Source of the DNA: Ianthella basta
Taxonomy: Eukaryota; Porifera; Demospongiae; Verongiida; Ianthellidae
Direction of reading: 5' to 3'
DNA length: 64,000 nucleotides
NCBI GenBank assembly: GCA_964019415.1
Contig: OZ025888.1
Location: forward strand, 4,717,036-4,781,035
This document shows positions 9,746 to 21,306 of the stretch, one piece after another (position 1 is the first letter of the stretch; every line of letters starts with the position of its first letter). The position numbers and the translations under genes are program-made. A model generated the notes under the pieces. The model saw only the letters and a program-made list of their open reading frames with translations, was not told the origin of the DNA and did not search any database.

Positions 9746-12476
9746 ATGCTGCTGCCGCTCCAGAAACTGATCGGCCTAACGGCTGTCCTGATCGTCTTCT
9801 CCTTTGTAACAGTTCAATCTCAAAGTATGGGTGATAGTGATTCTGCTTCCGACTTTCAGGACACGCCCGTCTTCAACGCCTGCATCCCTGTCGTGAACGG
9901 CTCAGCGAACCCTTCAGGTGTCCCCCTTCCGTCTTTCCCGCAGCAGTTCAGCGTGCAGGTGGAAGCATCCCTCACGAACAGAAACAGCACAGCTAGATTT
10001 GTCGAGTATTACGACGGTGTGGGACAACGTGGAAGGATCGAAGGCTACTTCAGCGCAGCATATCAGTTCGGCCCTCCTACTCGATTTACCTATGTCGCTG
10101 ATTTCAAGACTGACCAGGGTTTCCGCATTGAGTTTCCTGACAGCTCTGCCGTCAACTGTGAAGTGGTGAGGTTGGAGAACGACAGATTCACCCAGTTTAC
10201 CTTTCACACACTTCCAGGCCCCAACGGTACAATCCAGATCGGTTCTGCCAACGACTTGTTCCAGTTTGCCGGTCAACTGAAGGATCAAGAGGTGTATATG
10301 GGGCAAGAGTATGCGAGGGGAGTCCTCACTGACCACTGGCAGTATTGCTATCGGACGATGAACGTGTCCTATGTGATTGACTATTACTTTGCAGTGGAGG
10401 GTTGGGGACTGCCACAGAACGCCAGTCGTACCCCCATCCTTGCCACAGTGTTTGGGATAAATCAAGATGAGGATTTTGGTATACGTGTCATCAACCACAC
10501 GTACACCTTCACTGCCTTTGACCCTTCTCCTCTTGGTGATGACGTGTTTGCTGTCCCCGAGGGTGTAGTCTGCAAGAACAGGAAGAACTTGAAGCCTCTT
10601 CCTCCTCTTGACGGTATCAAATTCTTCAGTAGCATTTTCGAATCAACCAACACAGCAAAAGGACAGTCCTTTTATTCACCATTCTTCTACGACCGTCAAG
10701 CTAATCTTGTTCGCTATGACTTCACCTATCGAAACAGATCTGACCCTAAGAGTGTGCCAGGTCCGAGAAGTGCAATTCATGATTTCACACAGGGTGTCCA
10801 GTACTTGATTAACAGAGATAATGGATTCTGCAATGTCACCAGTCTCAGCGCAACAGGCTCTATCACACCTGATGAAGTTGTAGATGACCAGGGGAACTAT
10901 GCTATTGCTTCACTTCTGCACCTTCTCTCCCCCATCAATGACAGTGCCTCTGCCTATGTGTATGAAGGAGCCTCCACTGTGAGAGAAATTCCTGCTGAAA
11001 CCTGGCTGGCATTCATTCCAGTGGCTGCTGCTATGAATTTCCCCAATGTGACACTGGAAAATGTCACTAGCCTTATTTATTTCTCAAGGGACAACTGGGT
11101 TGTGAATGGTAGAAATGCCACAATGCCGACAATTCTTCGTGTGCGTGTCCGTGGGACAGCTATACGGAATGGCACTACTATACAATTTGATTTTTCTACC
11201 AATGTCTTCAACGTGGAATTTGAGGAGCCTCCGTTTGAAGTGTTTGATGCCTTTGAATGCTTCCCGCCTGAGCAGACAAAAGAGGTGATGTTCACCCTGC
11301 CTGTCGCGCCAACACCAAACACTCTCTCTCTGCTCCGAAGCAACATAAGGATGTCCCTCTCCAGCTTTACCAAAGCACCTGGATCACAGTTTGGGAACAT
11401 TCAGGTTAGAAGGGAATTGACGCTCCACACGCATTAGGGTCTGTGCGCGCAGAGGCTTGGCAAGTTGCAGCATAGATGCTTGTATGGGGTTTGCTTGTGG
11501 CATAAACTATCCCGTTGTTCGTAGCAATGTTTATTGTGGTAAATGTGTATTAGTGAAGTGGTGCTTAAGGTTCGTAGACACCAGGCAAATGAGCAATTGG
11601 TCTCCAATGTATTCGGTAGCTTCCAGCTGCCTTCATCAGGGAATAATGACAAGTGGAGCATTGCTACCAAAGCAATGATCAAATGTCCATTTTGGCTAGT
11701 GTCTGTGAATCTTAAGCATGTCTGACCTACCTAGCCACTCAAGGCTTTCCAAGCTAGTAAATTATTGGTGTTTCACTCTATGCCTTCTGTTTCTGCTGTG
11801 ATACACTTTCCTGAAAGTGAGCCAAAGTAACCAAACCCACATGTTTCATTTTCTGTGTGAGAGGTACGTGTGCATGCATGTGGAAGAAGCTAGAATGAAG
11901 CAAGCTGTAAAAATGGATAATATTGTGTAGTAGAGGTGTGCCTTGTGTATATTTGTGGTCAACCTACATGACCAATGGGTGCAGTCCCATTTCAATCATA
12001 GTTCCACCTTCATTATGACCTCATAGACTTGTTGTCTGTGCCTTAGTGCCTAGCTGTCTGTTCTGAGCTGTGTGCCTTCACTGAGGCTCACTTTCTCCTC
12101 TCTCTTGTAGATCCAGACCTACTCTCCAGACAGCATTGTGGTCAACTTGCTCCTCCATGATCCACCCAGTGCTGGCTACATGAATGGTACACGAAAGAAT
12201 AGTCAGACCCTGCTCAATGACATCACTGCAGGCATCTCCAGTGGTTCTCTCAAGATTCGCCTCTCCGATGGTACCATGGTCACTCCCCACTCTCTGCAGC
12301 AGGTCTGTGCCCAGCAATCAGCCGGCACCACTGCAGGGATAGTGGTAGGATGTTTGGCAGGAGGCTGCATTATCGGTATTCTCTTGGTAGCTGCAATGGT
12401 GGGCATCTACAAGTGTATGAAACGCACCGGGAAGACAGCCAGCGTCTCTTACAATGTCCACAAGGATGAACAGTAA
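9746..12476 (+). CDS. Receptor-like glycoprotein A (two exons), LolA-like ectodomain family
   Basis: Exon 1 is 9746-11404 (553 codons) and exon 2 is 12111-12476, with a phase-0 GTTAGA/TAG intron, giving 674 residues. A signal peptide occupies about 1-26. The ectodomain is rich in N-glycosylation sites and contains FVEYYDGVGQRGR, GQEYARGVLTDHWQYC, YYFAVEGWG, DDVFAVPEGVVCKNRKN and GFCNVTSL. Exon 2 encodes a conserved 60-residue module (VVNLLLHDPPSAGYMNGTR...LKIRLSDGT), then one transmembrane helix at about 627-653 and a 20-residue basic tail. The blocks WQYC and VFAVPEGVVC remind me of the metazoan 'LolA-like domain' proteins; this is from memory and unverified. Unlike its paralogues it has no Ser/Thr/Pro stalk, and its tail differs. 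Function unknown; a cell-surface or secreted-ligand-binding role is inferred. Confidence 0.85.
11609..11650 (-). ncRNA. Degenerate hammerhead-like motif in intron of gene A
   Basis: On the minus strand, CTGATGA (11633-11639) is followed by one A, then stem GGCAGCT, loop GGA, AGCTACC, then GAATAC in place of GAAAC. It shares the extra A with the copy at 5504 and probably derives from a Penelope-type repeat. The GAAA box is broken. Confidence 0.35.
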
Positions 12477-14779
12477 TGGTGCAATGCATTCTTTACTACC
12501 TTCTGGAACTAACTATAGACATAGAGTAATGCTGACTGTAGTTTGTCGCTGTATTCAACTACCTCCTCCTTGCATATCTTTATGCGCAGGTTTTGTAATT
12601 ACTTGCCTCCTTTTTGGGGCTCTGTATTAAGTTTCATTGCTGCAATTGTATTCTTTGAATGTGTGAGCATATCGAGATAGATTTTAAGCTATGTGAAGCA
12701 TATGCAGATGTGGCTCATTAACATAATGCATTGCATATAGCATAGCTCGCACTTGGTACATACGTATACATTTTGGTAAATGTACGCATCCATCTTGCAA
12801 TTGCTCTCTTATACTAGGCATACGCTAAGCGCATAAGAATTCCCTCGCAGCATGAGTAGTACGTGGCCAGTAGACAAGTGTAATGTGATGTTACAGACTG
12901 GAGCTGTCTTAGTAGCCAAGCGCCTTGTTTGTTATTGTCAAAGCTCCTCAAGCCTGGACTGCCGCTGCTCGTCCGTCGCCGACGCCAGTAGCCTTGCGCC
13001 ATCTGGTCGCATGCGCTTCTAGTCTGGCCTATCCTTGCCCCGCTGTCTCCGTATCAAGTCGCGCGCACCGTCTTGCAGCGTGGCCCCCTCGGCGTGCTGG
13101 ACGCAGCCGCGTCATTGCCATTTCCTTCTGTGCCCCTCTTCCGCGGGAGCATGCCGGCAAAGATGAGCGGCCGAACAGTAGCAGAAGCACCCCTTGAACA
13201 GCCGAGCCGTCACGTGACAGAGGCACATGCGCAGTCACGTGTCGTGCGATATCGCCGAGGCTCGAATAGACAGCGATCAATGGCCTCGCTTCGCTCGCTC
13301 GGCAATAAGCACATGCATGCATGCAATATGCATACGTATATAGTGCAGACAATGCAATGCATATAAAGTATGTAATTATAGTTACATTGCTATTGTACAT
13401 ACAGTTTACTGGATAGGCTATATAGCCTTTGATCCATTCCCTCCCTATATACCGAAGTGGGCGGGCTCTATCTAGATCCACCTTTGAAACTCCCACACTG
13501 GGCACTGACTAATCAGTGACACCATCAGAAGTGGTAATTAAGATGGTCTATGTACCATGGTCAATGTATCAGTTTCCCTTTCCCCCTCTTTCTTTACCAT
13601 ATGTAATTCCGAACGTTGTCTTTCATTTGTGTCACCATGGTACATAGACCATCTTAATCAGCACTTCCGATAGTGTCACTGATTAGTCAGTGCCCGGTGT
13701 GGGAGTTTCAAAGGAGGCTCTGGATAGAGCCCGCCTATTTCGGCATATAGAGAGGGAATGGATCAGTGGCTGTTGGCGGTGACCAGTGACCCAGCTGCTA
13801 GAGGGTCGGCTAAAGATCTGGAGGTTGCTGGTGCTGGTCTGGTTCACTGCCATTTTTTCCCTTCCCCCCTCTTTCTTTACCATGCATATGTAGTTCTGAA
13901 TGTTGTCTTTCAATGATCATACTGTACATAACAGAGGTTTGATTGTACTGGCATGTGACAAGTGCAAAGAACGCCAAAGATCCACCTACTCAGTGCCACT
14001 ACAAACTACAGGAACTGAAGCTGCAGGATTGCATGAAGCTTCTGGCAAGATGAGTTGGCTCACTTGCTGAACGTAGGCCATAATTCTCAAAAATTGCTCA
14101 ATGCTTGGAGATACCTATATGCTCAAAACATATGCCAGCATTATTTATCTGGGCCTTGCCTGTATACTGGCCATATGTACATTTTGGACCATAGCTCGAG
14201 CTCAATCATAGCACAATCATGCAATTAATGCTGCACCCTATATTACAGCATCAAAGAACTAGAATTTGAACTATACAAAATGTGTAAGGTAAAGTTAGTG
14301 CTGCGCATAATGCATGGACTTCATATGCTGTACAGTAGAACGTGTACAGTGTATAAGGCAGCCACCTGTCTAAAACAGCAAGCCTCTCTGATGTCACTCC
14401 AAATAGCATGCACTAAATATAGCACTGCAGGCTATAGCTATCTCTGTAATGCAGCCATGCACCATTCATGCAAAAACAGCCAGCCTCTCACTCAGACTCC
14501 AAATGCAAATAGCACTAAACATAGCACTAAAACATTACAGCTTACTTCTGTAATTCAGACACCTCTCTATAAAGGCCAACTGTTACTGGGTAACATACAC
14601 AGGTGGCTGTCTTAGACAGGTTCCAATGTGGAGCTCACTCAGGCTCGCCCCAATTAACTGGACTAGTTTGTTGAAACATTCAAACTAAAGTATAAAAGCA
14701 CTACACTATTAACTCCGATGAATAGTTTGACATGAAAGCATGCATGAATCTAAATTTAATGATTCCTTCTAAGGATGCT
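12477..14779. other. Convergent intergenic region between receptors A and B
   Basis: No gene supported. About 12960-13270 is markedly GC- and CpG-rich, with two CACGTG boxes near 13209 and 13236 and an ACATGCGCAG (NRF1-like) site between them. It could be an orphan promoter island. 13430-13765 is a fold-back element. 14340-14600 holds the dispersed CAGCC-rich repeat. Confidence 0.5.
13430..13765. mobile_element. Fold-back element with about 135-bp arms
   Basis: The left arm (13430-13562) and right arm (13635-13765) are inverted copies sharing GGCGGGCTCTAT, CTGACTAATCAGTGACAC and AAGATGGTCTATGTACCATGG. The 70-bp spacer holds a CCCCTCTTTCTTTACCAT block repeated again at 13864. Confidence 0.8.
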
Positions 14780-17623
14780 TCACATGTCGTCCAGTTGTTG
14801 GGCATAGTTCATCTTGGACAAATGCATCTTTCGACATGCTCTGATGGCCAGTACTGTCCCAGCCACTATCAGTCCCAGGAGGAGGCAGGCAATGAAACCA
14901 CCAATGAAGCATCCTACAGCCATTCCTCCAATGTTAGGTAAGCCTTCAAGCTTGACTGGATTGGAAGGACACAGGGTTGGGGTCGGGTCCAGTGTGGTGC
15001 TTGGGAACTGACTTGGAGTTGGACTGAGAGCTTGCGTTGATGATGGTGTTGGGCTAGGTGATGGACAGGGTTGCTGCGAGTGAGGAGAGACCATGGTGCC
15101 GTCAGAGAGACGAATCTTGAGAGAGCCGCTGGAGATGCCTGCAGTGATCTCATTGAGCAGGGTCTGACTATTCTTTCGTGTACCGTTCATGTAGCCAGCA
15201 TTGGGAGGATCGTGGAGGAGCAAGTTGACCACAATGCTGTCCGGAGAGTAGGTCTGGATCTATAAGAGAGAGGAGGAAGTGAACAGTTACAGACCTTTTG
15301 AATCGCTTGTCCACACTGCGTACCAGTATCCGGTAAGCACTTGCACAATATTATATGGATTCATACACATACTTACAGTATAATTGCAAGATCTAGTGTT
15401 GACATAGATTGCAAGCTAGAGATTTTATACAGCAATACTGCTCATGTTAATGTATAATACCACGATTTCGACTCCAGTACCCAGTGCCCAGTGTGGATAA
15501 CCAATACGAAATAGGAATGTATAAGGGTCAAGGCACAGACACCAAGTCTATGAGGTTTTAATGAAGGTCAAACTATGGTTAAACCAATATTTCTCTTTAG
15601 TGATTATTGAATAAAAGGGACTGCACCATCTGGTCTTGTGGAGTCTGCATGGACTGACCTCAATTAGCCACAAGGGACATACAAGTGCAGTGTTATCCCT
15701 TACTTAGCTTCTTCGGCTATAAGGCTTCTTTCTAATGCATCCTGGCTTCTTCCATGCCTCCCAAACTGATGCAGAGTGAATAAAACTTTACTCGACTAAG
15801 TGCACATTTACTACGACTGACACTGCTAGTGTACAACAGACAATTACAGCTTACCTCCACAACAGGTAAACCCCATTACCAGCATGCACGCATTACAACT
15901 CGCTGAGCCCATTTTGGTTCACCCTAATGTAGCTTATGTCATTTTCCATCCAATCTTACTGATCCCTTCTAACCTGAATGTTCCCAAACTGTGATCCAGG
16001 TGACCCTGTAAAGTTGGAGAGGGATGTCCTTACATTGCTGCGGAGCAGAGAGAGAGTGTTTGGCGTTGGCGCGACAGGCAGGATGAACATCACCTCTTTT
16101 GTCTGATCAGGCGGGAAGCATGCAAAGGCATCAAACACTTCAAACGGAGGCTCCTCAAATTCCATGTTGAAGACATTGGTAGAATAATCAAATTGTATAG
16201 TAGTGCCATCCCGTATAGCTGTCCCACGGACACGCACACGAAGAACTGTTGGCATTGTGGCATTTCTACCATTCACAACCCAATTGTCCCTTGAGAAATA
16301 AATAAGGCTAGTGACCTTTTCCAGTGTCACATTGAAATTCATAGAAGCAGTTACTGGAATGAATGCTAGCCAAGCTTCAGCAGGAATTCCTCTCACAGTG
16401 GATGCTCCTTCATACACATAGGCGGAGGCGCTGTCATTGAAGGGGGAGAGAAGGTGCAGAAGTGAAGCAATGACATAGTTCCCCTGGTCATCTACAACTT
16501 CATCAGGTGTGATAGAGCCTGTAGTGTTGAGACTGGTGACATTGCAGAATCCATTCTCTCTGTTAATCAAGTACTGAACACCCTGTGTGAAATCGTGAAT
16601 TGCACTTCTCGGACCTGGCACACTCTTAGGGTCAGATCTGTTTCGATAGGTGAAGTCATAGCGAACAAGATTAGCTTGACGGTCGTAGAAGAATGGTGAG
16701 TAAAAGGACTGTCCATTTGCTATGTTGATTGATTCGAAAATGGTACTGAAGTATTTGATACCATCCAGAGGAGGAAGAGGCTTCAAGTTCTTCCTGTTCT
16801 TGCAGACTACACCCTCGGGGACAGCAAACACGTCATCACCAAGAGGAGAAGGGTCAAAGGCAGTGAAGGTGTACGTGTGGTTGATGACACGTATACCAAA
16901 ATCCTCATCTTGATTTATCCCAAACACTGTGGCAAGGATGGGGGTACGACTGGCGTTCTGTGGCAGTCCCCAACCCTCCACTGCAAAGTAATAGTCAATC
17001 ACATAGGACACGTTCATCGTCCGATAGCAATACTGCCAGTGGTCAGTGAGGACTCCCCTCGCATACTCTTGCCCCATATACACCTCTTGATCCTTCAGTT
17101 GACCGGCAAACTGGAACAAGTCGTTGGCAGAACCGATCTGGATTGTACCGTTGGGGCCTGGAAGTGTGTGAAAGGTAAACTGGGTGAATCTGTCGTTCTC
17201 CAACCTCACCACTTCACAGTTGACGGCAGAGCTGTCAGGAAACTCAATGCGGAAACCCTGGTCAGTCTTGAAATCAGCGACATAGGTGAATCGAGTAGGA
17301 GGGCCGAACTGCTGTGCTGCGCTGAAGTAGCCTTCGATCCTACCACGTTGTCCCACACCGTCGTAATACTCGACAAATCTAGCTGTGCTGTTTCTGTTCG
17401 TGAGGGATGCTTCCACCTGCACGCTGAACTGCTGCGGGAAAGACGGAAGGGGGACACCTGAAGTGTTCGCTGAGCCATTCACGACAGGGATGCAGGCGTT
17501 GAAGACGGGCGTGTCCTGAAAGTCGGAAGCAGAATCACTATCACCCATACTTTGAGATTGAACTGTTGCAAAGGAGAAGACGATCAGGACAGCCGTTAGG
17601 CCGATCAGTTTCTGAAGCAGCAT
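14780..17623 (-). CDS. Receptor-like glycoprotein B (two exons), short stalk
   Basis: Exon 1 is 17623-15974 (550 codons) and exon 2 is 15259-14780, joined in phase 0, giving 709 residues. Exon 1 is close to gene A throughout, with the same signal peptide core LIGLTAVLIVFSF. The frame is open 16 codons further upstream, but the chosen ATG matches A and follows the shared GACAAG leader. Exon 2 begins IQTYSPDSIVVNLLLHD as in A. It then continues into a stalk of about 45 Ser/Thr/Pro-rich residues, a transmembrane helix at about 660-689 and a tail ending KMNYAQQLDDM. Stalk and tail resemble C and D, not A, so B is a mosaic: A-like ectodomain with a C/D-like C terminus. The intron is 714 bp. Confidence 0.85.
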
Positions 17624-19262
17624 CTTGTCAATCTCCCAACTTCCGAGACTCGCGTAGTCGGAAACACGCAATCCGAGAAGCGCCCACGCTATAATACATT
17701 GGCAAATGTTGTAATCGCTCCTTTAAATTAGCTATACATATGGATTTGGGACAGCCCCTAGCGTCCTCATTAGAGAGGTGTCCTTATTTCAGAGGTGGTT
17801 TTGTGCACATCTCTATGAAGTAACTAGGTCAGTAGGCACTGCCCTCACTAGACAGGTCTGGCTTGTTAGACATGCCAATAAGTGCCTATAGGTGCTTACT
17901 GGCGCCTGACCAGCTGCTATTATAGTTGGGACTGCACAAGGTATACTAGACCACACTAGTGCTTGCTATTATATGTGAAGTTTGAAAAGGCCTGAGTGAC
18001 TAGGTAGATCATCCATATCTGTAATCATTGACACTAGCCAAAATGAACAATGAAATGGAAATCCTGTGTTCATTTTGGCTAGAGTCAACGATTATGGATA
18101 TGGATTATATGTGAAGATTAGCTTGAGCATTAGTCTACCACCTGGTGGGCATGCAAGATGTAAGCAGAAAATCGAACTTATTGGACATGCATGCACGTGC
18201 AGGCATATACTGTAGCTAGCTAAATGCATCAATTTCTCATTCATTAGACTATTACTGTAGCACGGCATCTGTTGAGTAGCCATTTACGGTTGAATGTAGC
18301 TAACCAGTACAGATTTAATAAAGATACAATCAACAGTCACTAGTATTACTGCGTAGTTGGGTGTGATGTGGCTTAAAGTGATTATCATGTAACAATACTT
18401 TGTGAAGTGCAAGACTGTGGCTGCATGAAAGCACACTGAGACCTAGCTACATACATATCCCTTAAAACAAGATCAAAGGCACCTATGTAGAGGTGCCTGT
18501 ATACAGATAGCTACTTTGCACAGGTCAAACAACAGAATGCTCAAGCATGAGAGTATAGCTATGGCATGATGTAAGACCAGATGGAGGCTATGCAAGTAAG
18601 TGATCAATGCCGACCTGAGTAGCCATTTACGGTCTCTGGTCCATGCCTGCATGCTCAGAGCAACAGAAGTGTATGTGGTTAGTTAATTATCTATTTCAGG
18701 ATATTTTAATATTTGACCTCGAGGGTCTTTGTCAGGTGAACAATGTACGCTACAGTCACAATCAGTTATATATTCAGCTGACAAAGATGCTTAAGTTAAG
18801 GCTAGAATGTCCTAAACTTGTATGCTTCTGTTGTATGATTTGCTCGAAGAAATCTTCCCTGTTCATCATCCACAGAGAGCCTCTACAACTTCAAGTATGC
18901 ATGCACACTGTCTTATAAATGGTATAAATGTAAACAGTACACGCAGCTGTTGTTGCATAATAGCTATATAGGGTGACAGTTAGCTGGTGAAAATGTATCC
19001 AAATAAATTTGAAACTGTACTTGAAAACACATAATAGTTACTGCAAGAAGAAGAATGTTGACCTCGACGGAGTGCTGAACAAGGAATAGTAGTTAGTAAC
19101 TTGAATCTTCTTCCCTTTCCCAAGGCCACCATGACATTTTGGCTTTTCAATATGGTGTGCATGCATGCATGCACATGTCAACACACATGAAGCACACAGC
19201 ATAATAATATGGCTAGCTACACTGTGCATGCATGGCATCAGGAAATTGCTATATAGAATGTT
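17624..19262. repeat. Segmental duplication, copy 1 (flank of B)
   Basis: The flank upstream of B matches 38341-39751 plus 41944-42112 upstream of pseudogene E at high identity. It shares the promoter phrase, the AGAGGTGTCCTTATT block and the CAGATTTAATAAAGAT block. No coding sequence is seen. An inverted repeat near 18010-18105 pairs CATTTTGGCTAGTGTCAA-like arms around a short spacer. Confidence 0.8.
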
Positions 19263-19269
19263 ACAAGTA

Positions 19270-19376
19270 CTAGTTATAACATGGCCGCGAGGGCGCTGGC
19301 TGATTTATCACACGAGGGCGCGAAGCGCCCGAGTGCGATAAATCAGCTAAGCGCCCGAGCGGCCATGTTATAACTG
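19270..19376. repeat. Palindrome with GGGCGCGAAGCGCCC centre
   Basis: The arms TAGTTATAACATGGCCGC and its complement meet at CGAGGGCGCGAAGCGCCCGA. The second unit carries the same structure at 20091-20190. A variant is at 25724-25832. Confidence 0.8.
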
Positions 19377-20541
19377 ACTTGTTACGATTCAAACAGCAGG
19401 GATTAGCGCTTGAATTCGTTCGCTGTCGAATGAATTTACCGAACGAAACTGACAGAAGTAACTATAGAAACCAGAGAACACGCTTTTCTCGGAGCACAAG
19501 GCGAAAGGCGAGAAGCGTCGCAAGAAAAAGGCTGTCAGCGGCCTCTCGTACTGAATAAAACGTCGGCGCCGCTTGAGTCGGCACTAGGGCATATGATTAG
19601 AAGTCCTGCAAGCAGGGTATGAAGGGAGAACGTTCTTTTTAGAGAGTGTACTAGGATTTAAACGACTGGAGAACTTGGGAATGGCAAGACCTACCTTCAA
19701 TTTCATCCATAAAGTGAACTTGGAAAAGGGAATGTTGGTTTCTTTATCACTAAAGACATCACATGCACAATTACATGCCACTGCCACAAAAATACACGTG
19801 TGCTAGGCATACATTTATGTTAATGACCATGCTTCCAAGTGCCAAGCACTCATCATTTCAGAGCCAATGTTCATGAGAAAGTTCACAAGGTGATGAATAT
19901 CAAAGGCATTTTGCTAAAGCAGTAAACAAAACGTTTGTTTAAGGGTGGAAAGTGATTGGGTGAACCAATAAGAGCCCCCCTCAACGCAGTGTGTTATGAG
20001 GTGTGAAAGCGTAAACAGTGGTGTTATGCGAAATTAGACCACTGCAGCTTGCTTTGATGTATGGCTTCCTCATATAACAAGTACTAGTTATAACATGGCC
20101 GCGAGGGCGCTGGCTGATTTATCACACGAGGGCGCGAAGCGCCCGAGTGCGATAAATCAGCTAAGCGCCCGAGCAGCCTGTTATAACTTACTTGTTACGA
20201 TTCAAACAGCAGCGATTAGCGCTTGAATTTGTTCGCTGTCGAATGAATTTACTGAACGAACCTGACTGAAATTACTATAGAAACCAGAGAACACGCTCTT
20301 CTCGGAGCACAAGGCAAAAGGCGAGAAGCGCGTCGCACGAAAAAGGCTGTCAGCGGCCTCTCGTACTGAATAAAGCGTCGGCGTCGCTTGAGTCGGCACT
20401 AGGGCAAATAATTAGAAGTCCTACAAGCATCGTATGAAGGGAGAACTTTCTTTTTAGAGAGTGTACTAGGATTTAAACGACTGGAGAACTTGGGAGTGGC
20501 GAGATCTACCTTCAATTTGATCCAACAAGTGAACTCGTGAA

Positions 20542-20708
20542 AGGGAATCTTGGTTTCTCTATCACTAAAGACATTACATGCACAATTACATGTCACAAGG
20601 GAATCTTGGTTTCTCTATCACTAAAGACATTACGTGCACAATTACATGTCACAAGAGAATCTTGGTTTCTCTATCACTAAAGACATTACATGCACAATTA
20701 CATGTCAC
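20542..20708. repeat. Three tandem copies of a 56-bp unit
   Basis: The unit starts AGGGAATCTTGGTTTCTC and runs through CTAAAGACATTACATGC. Copies start at 20542, 20598 and 20654. The matching part of unit 1 has a single copy, so the triplication happened after the larger duplication. Confidence 0.85.
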
Positions 20709-21306
20709 TGCCATAAAAATACACGTGTGCTAGGCATAAATTTATGTTGATGACTAATCTTTCCAGAGCCAATGTTCATGAGAAAGTTCACAAGGTGATG
20801 AATATCAAAGGCATTTTGATAAAGCAATGAACAAAACGTTTGTTTAAGGCTAGAAAGTGATTGGGTTAGCAAATAAGAACCCCATTTGACGCAGTGTGTT
20901 ATGAGGTGTGAACATGTAAACAGTGGTGTTATGCAAAATTAGCACACTGCAGCTTGCTTTGATGTATGGCTTCCTCATGTAACAAGCATGGTTAGGGCTT
21001 TTGCCTGTTGGACCATATAGCCGACAGCACATGCACATTCCAGTGTCAATGAACTAAACAAAGCACAATAGAAAATGCTATTGTGATGAGCTCTACGAAC
21101 CAGCAGACCAATGGGTGTTATGTAAACTACAAGCTTGCCAAGCAATTTTATTGTAAAGATTACAAACAAAAAGCAGCCAACTATATGAAAACTATACTAA
21201 CTTGTTGAAGCATTAAATATTCAAACTAAAGAAAAGCCATTACAACTTAACCTTAACCATACAACATGAATCATGAATCAATCCAAATGACTTCTACAAG
21301 GACACT

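Larger units (their letters stand above)
19264..20990. repeat. Tandem duplication of an 0.8-0.9-kb unit, inserted between B and C
   Basis: Unit 1 (about 19264-20078) and unit 2 (about 20082-20985) each begin ACAAGTACTAGTTATAACAT and end near CTTCCTCATRTAACAAG. The sister locus at 42108-42120 lacks both units, reading directly across ATGTTACATGCATGG, so the pair is an insertion. Each unit opens with a palindrome and holds a minus-strand frame of about 65 codons (19787-19584 and 20596-20399). The two frames share KFSSRLNPSTLSKK, and I cannot identify them. Confidence 0.75.

Noticed and set aside
13029-13505. 158-codon minus-strand open frame
   Set aside because: It overlaps the GC-rich island and the fold-back element, has no domain, and its composition (runs of Arg/Ala then Tyr/Cys) follows the local base composition.
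19260-20990. CRISPR-like array suggested by the repeated 56-bp units
   Set aside because: The copies are contiguous without spacers, in an intron-bearing animal genome; it is a simple tandem triplication.
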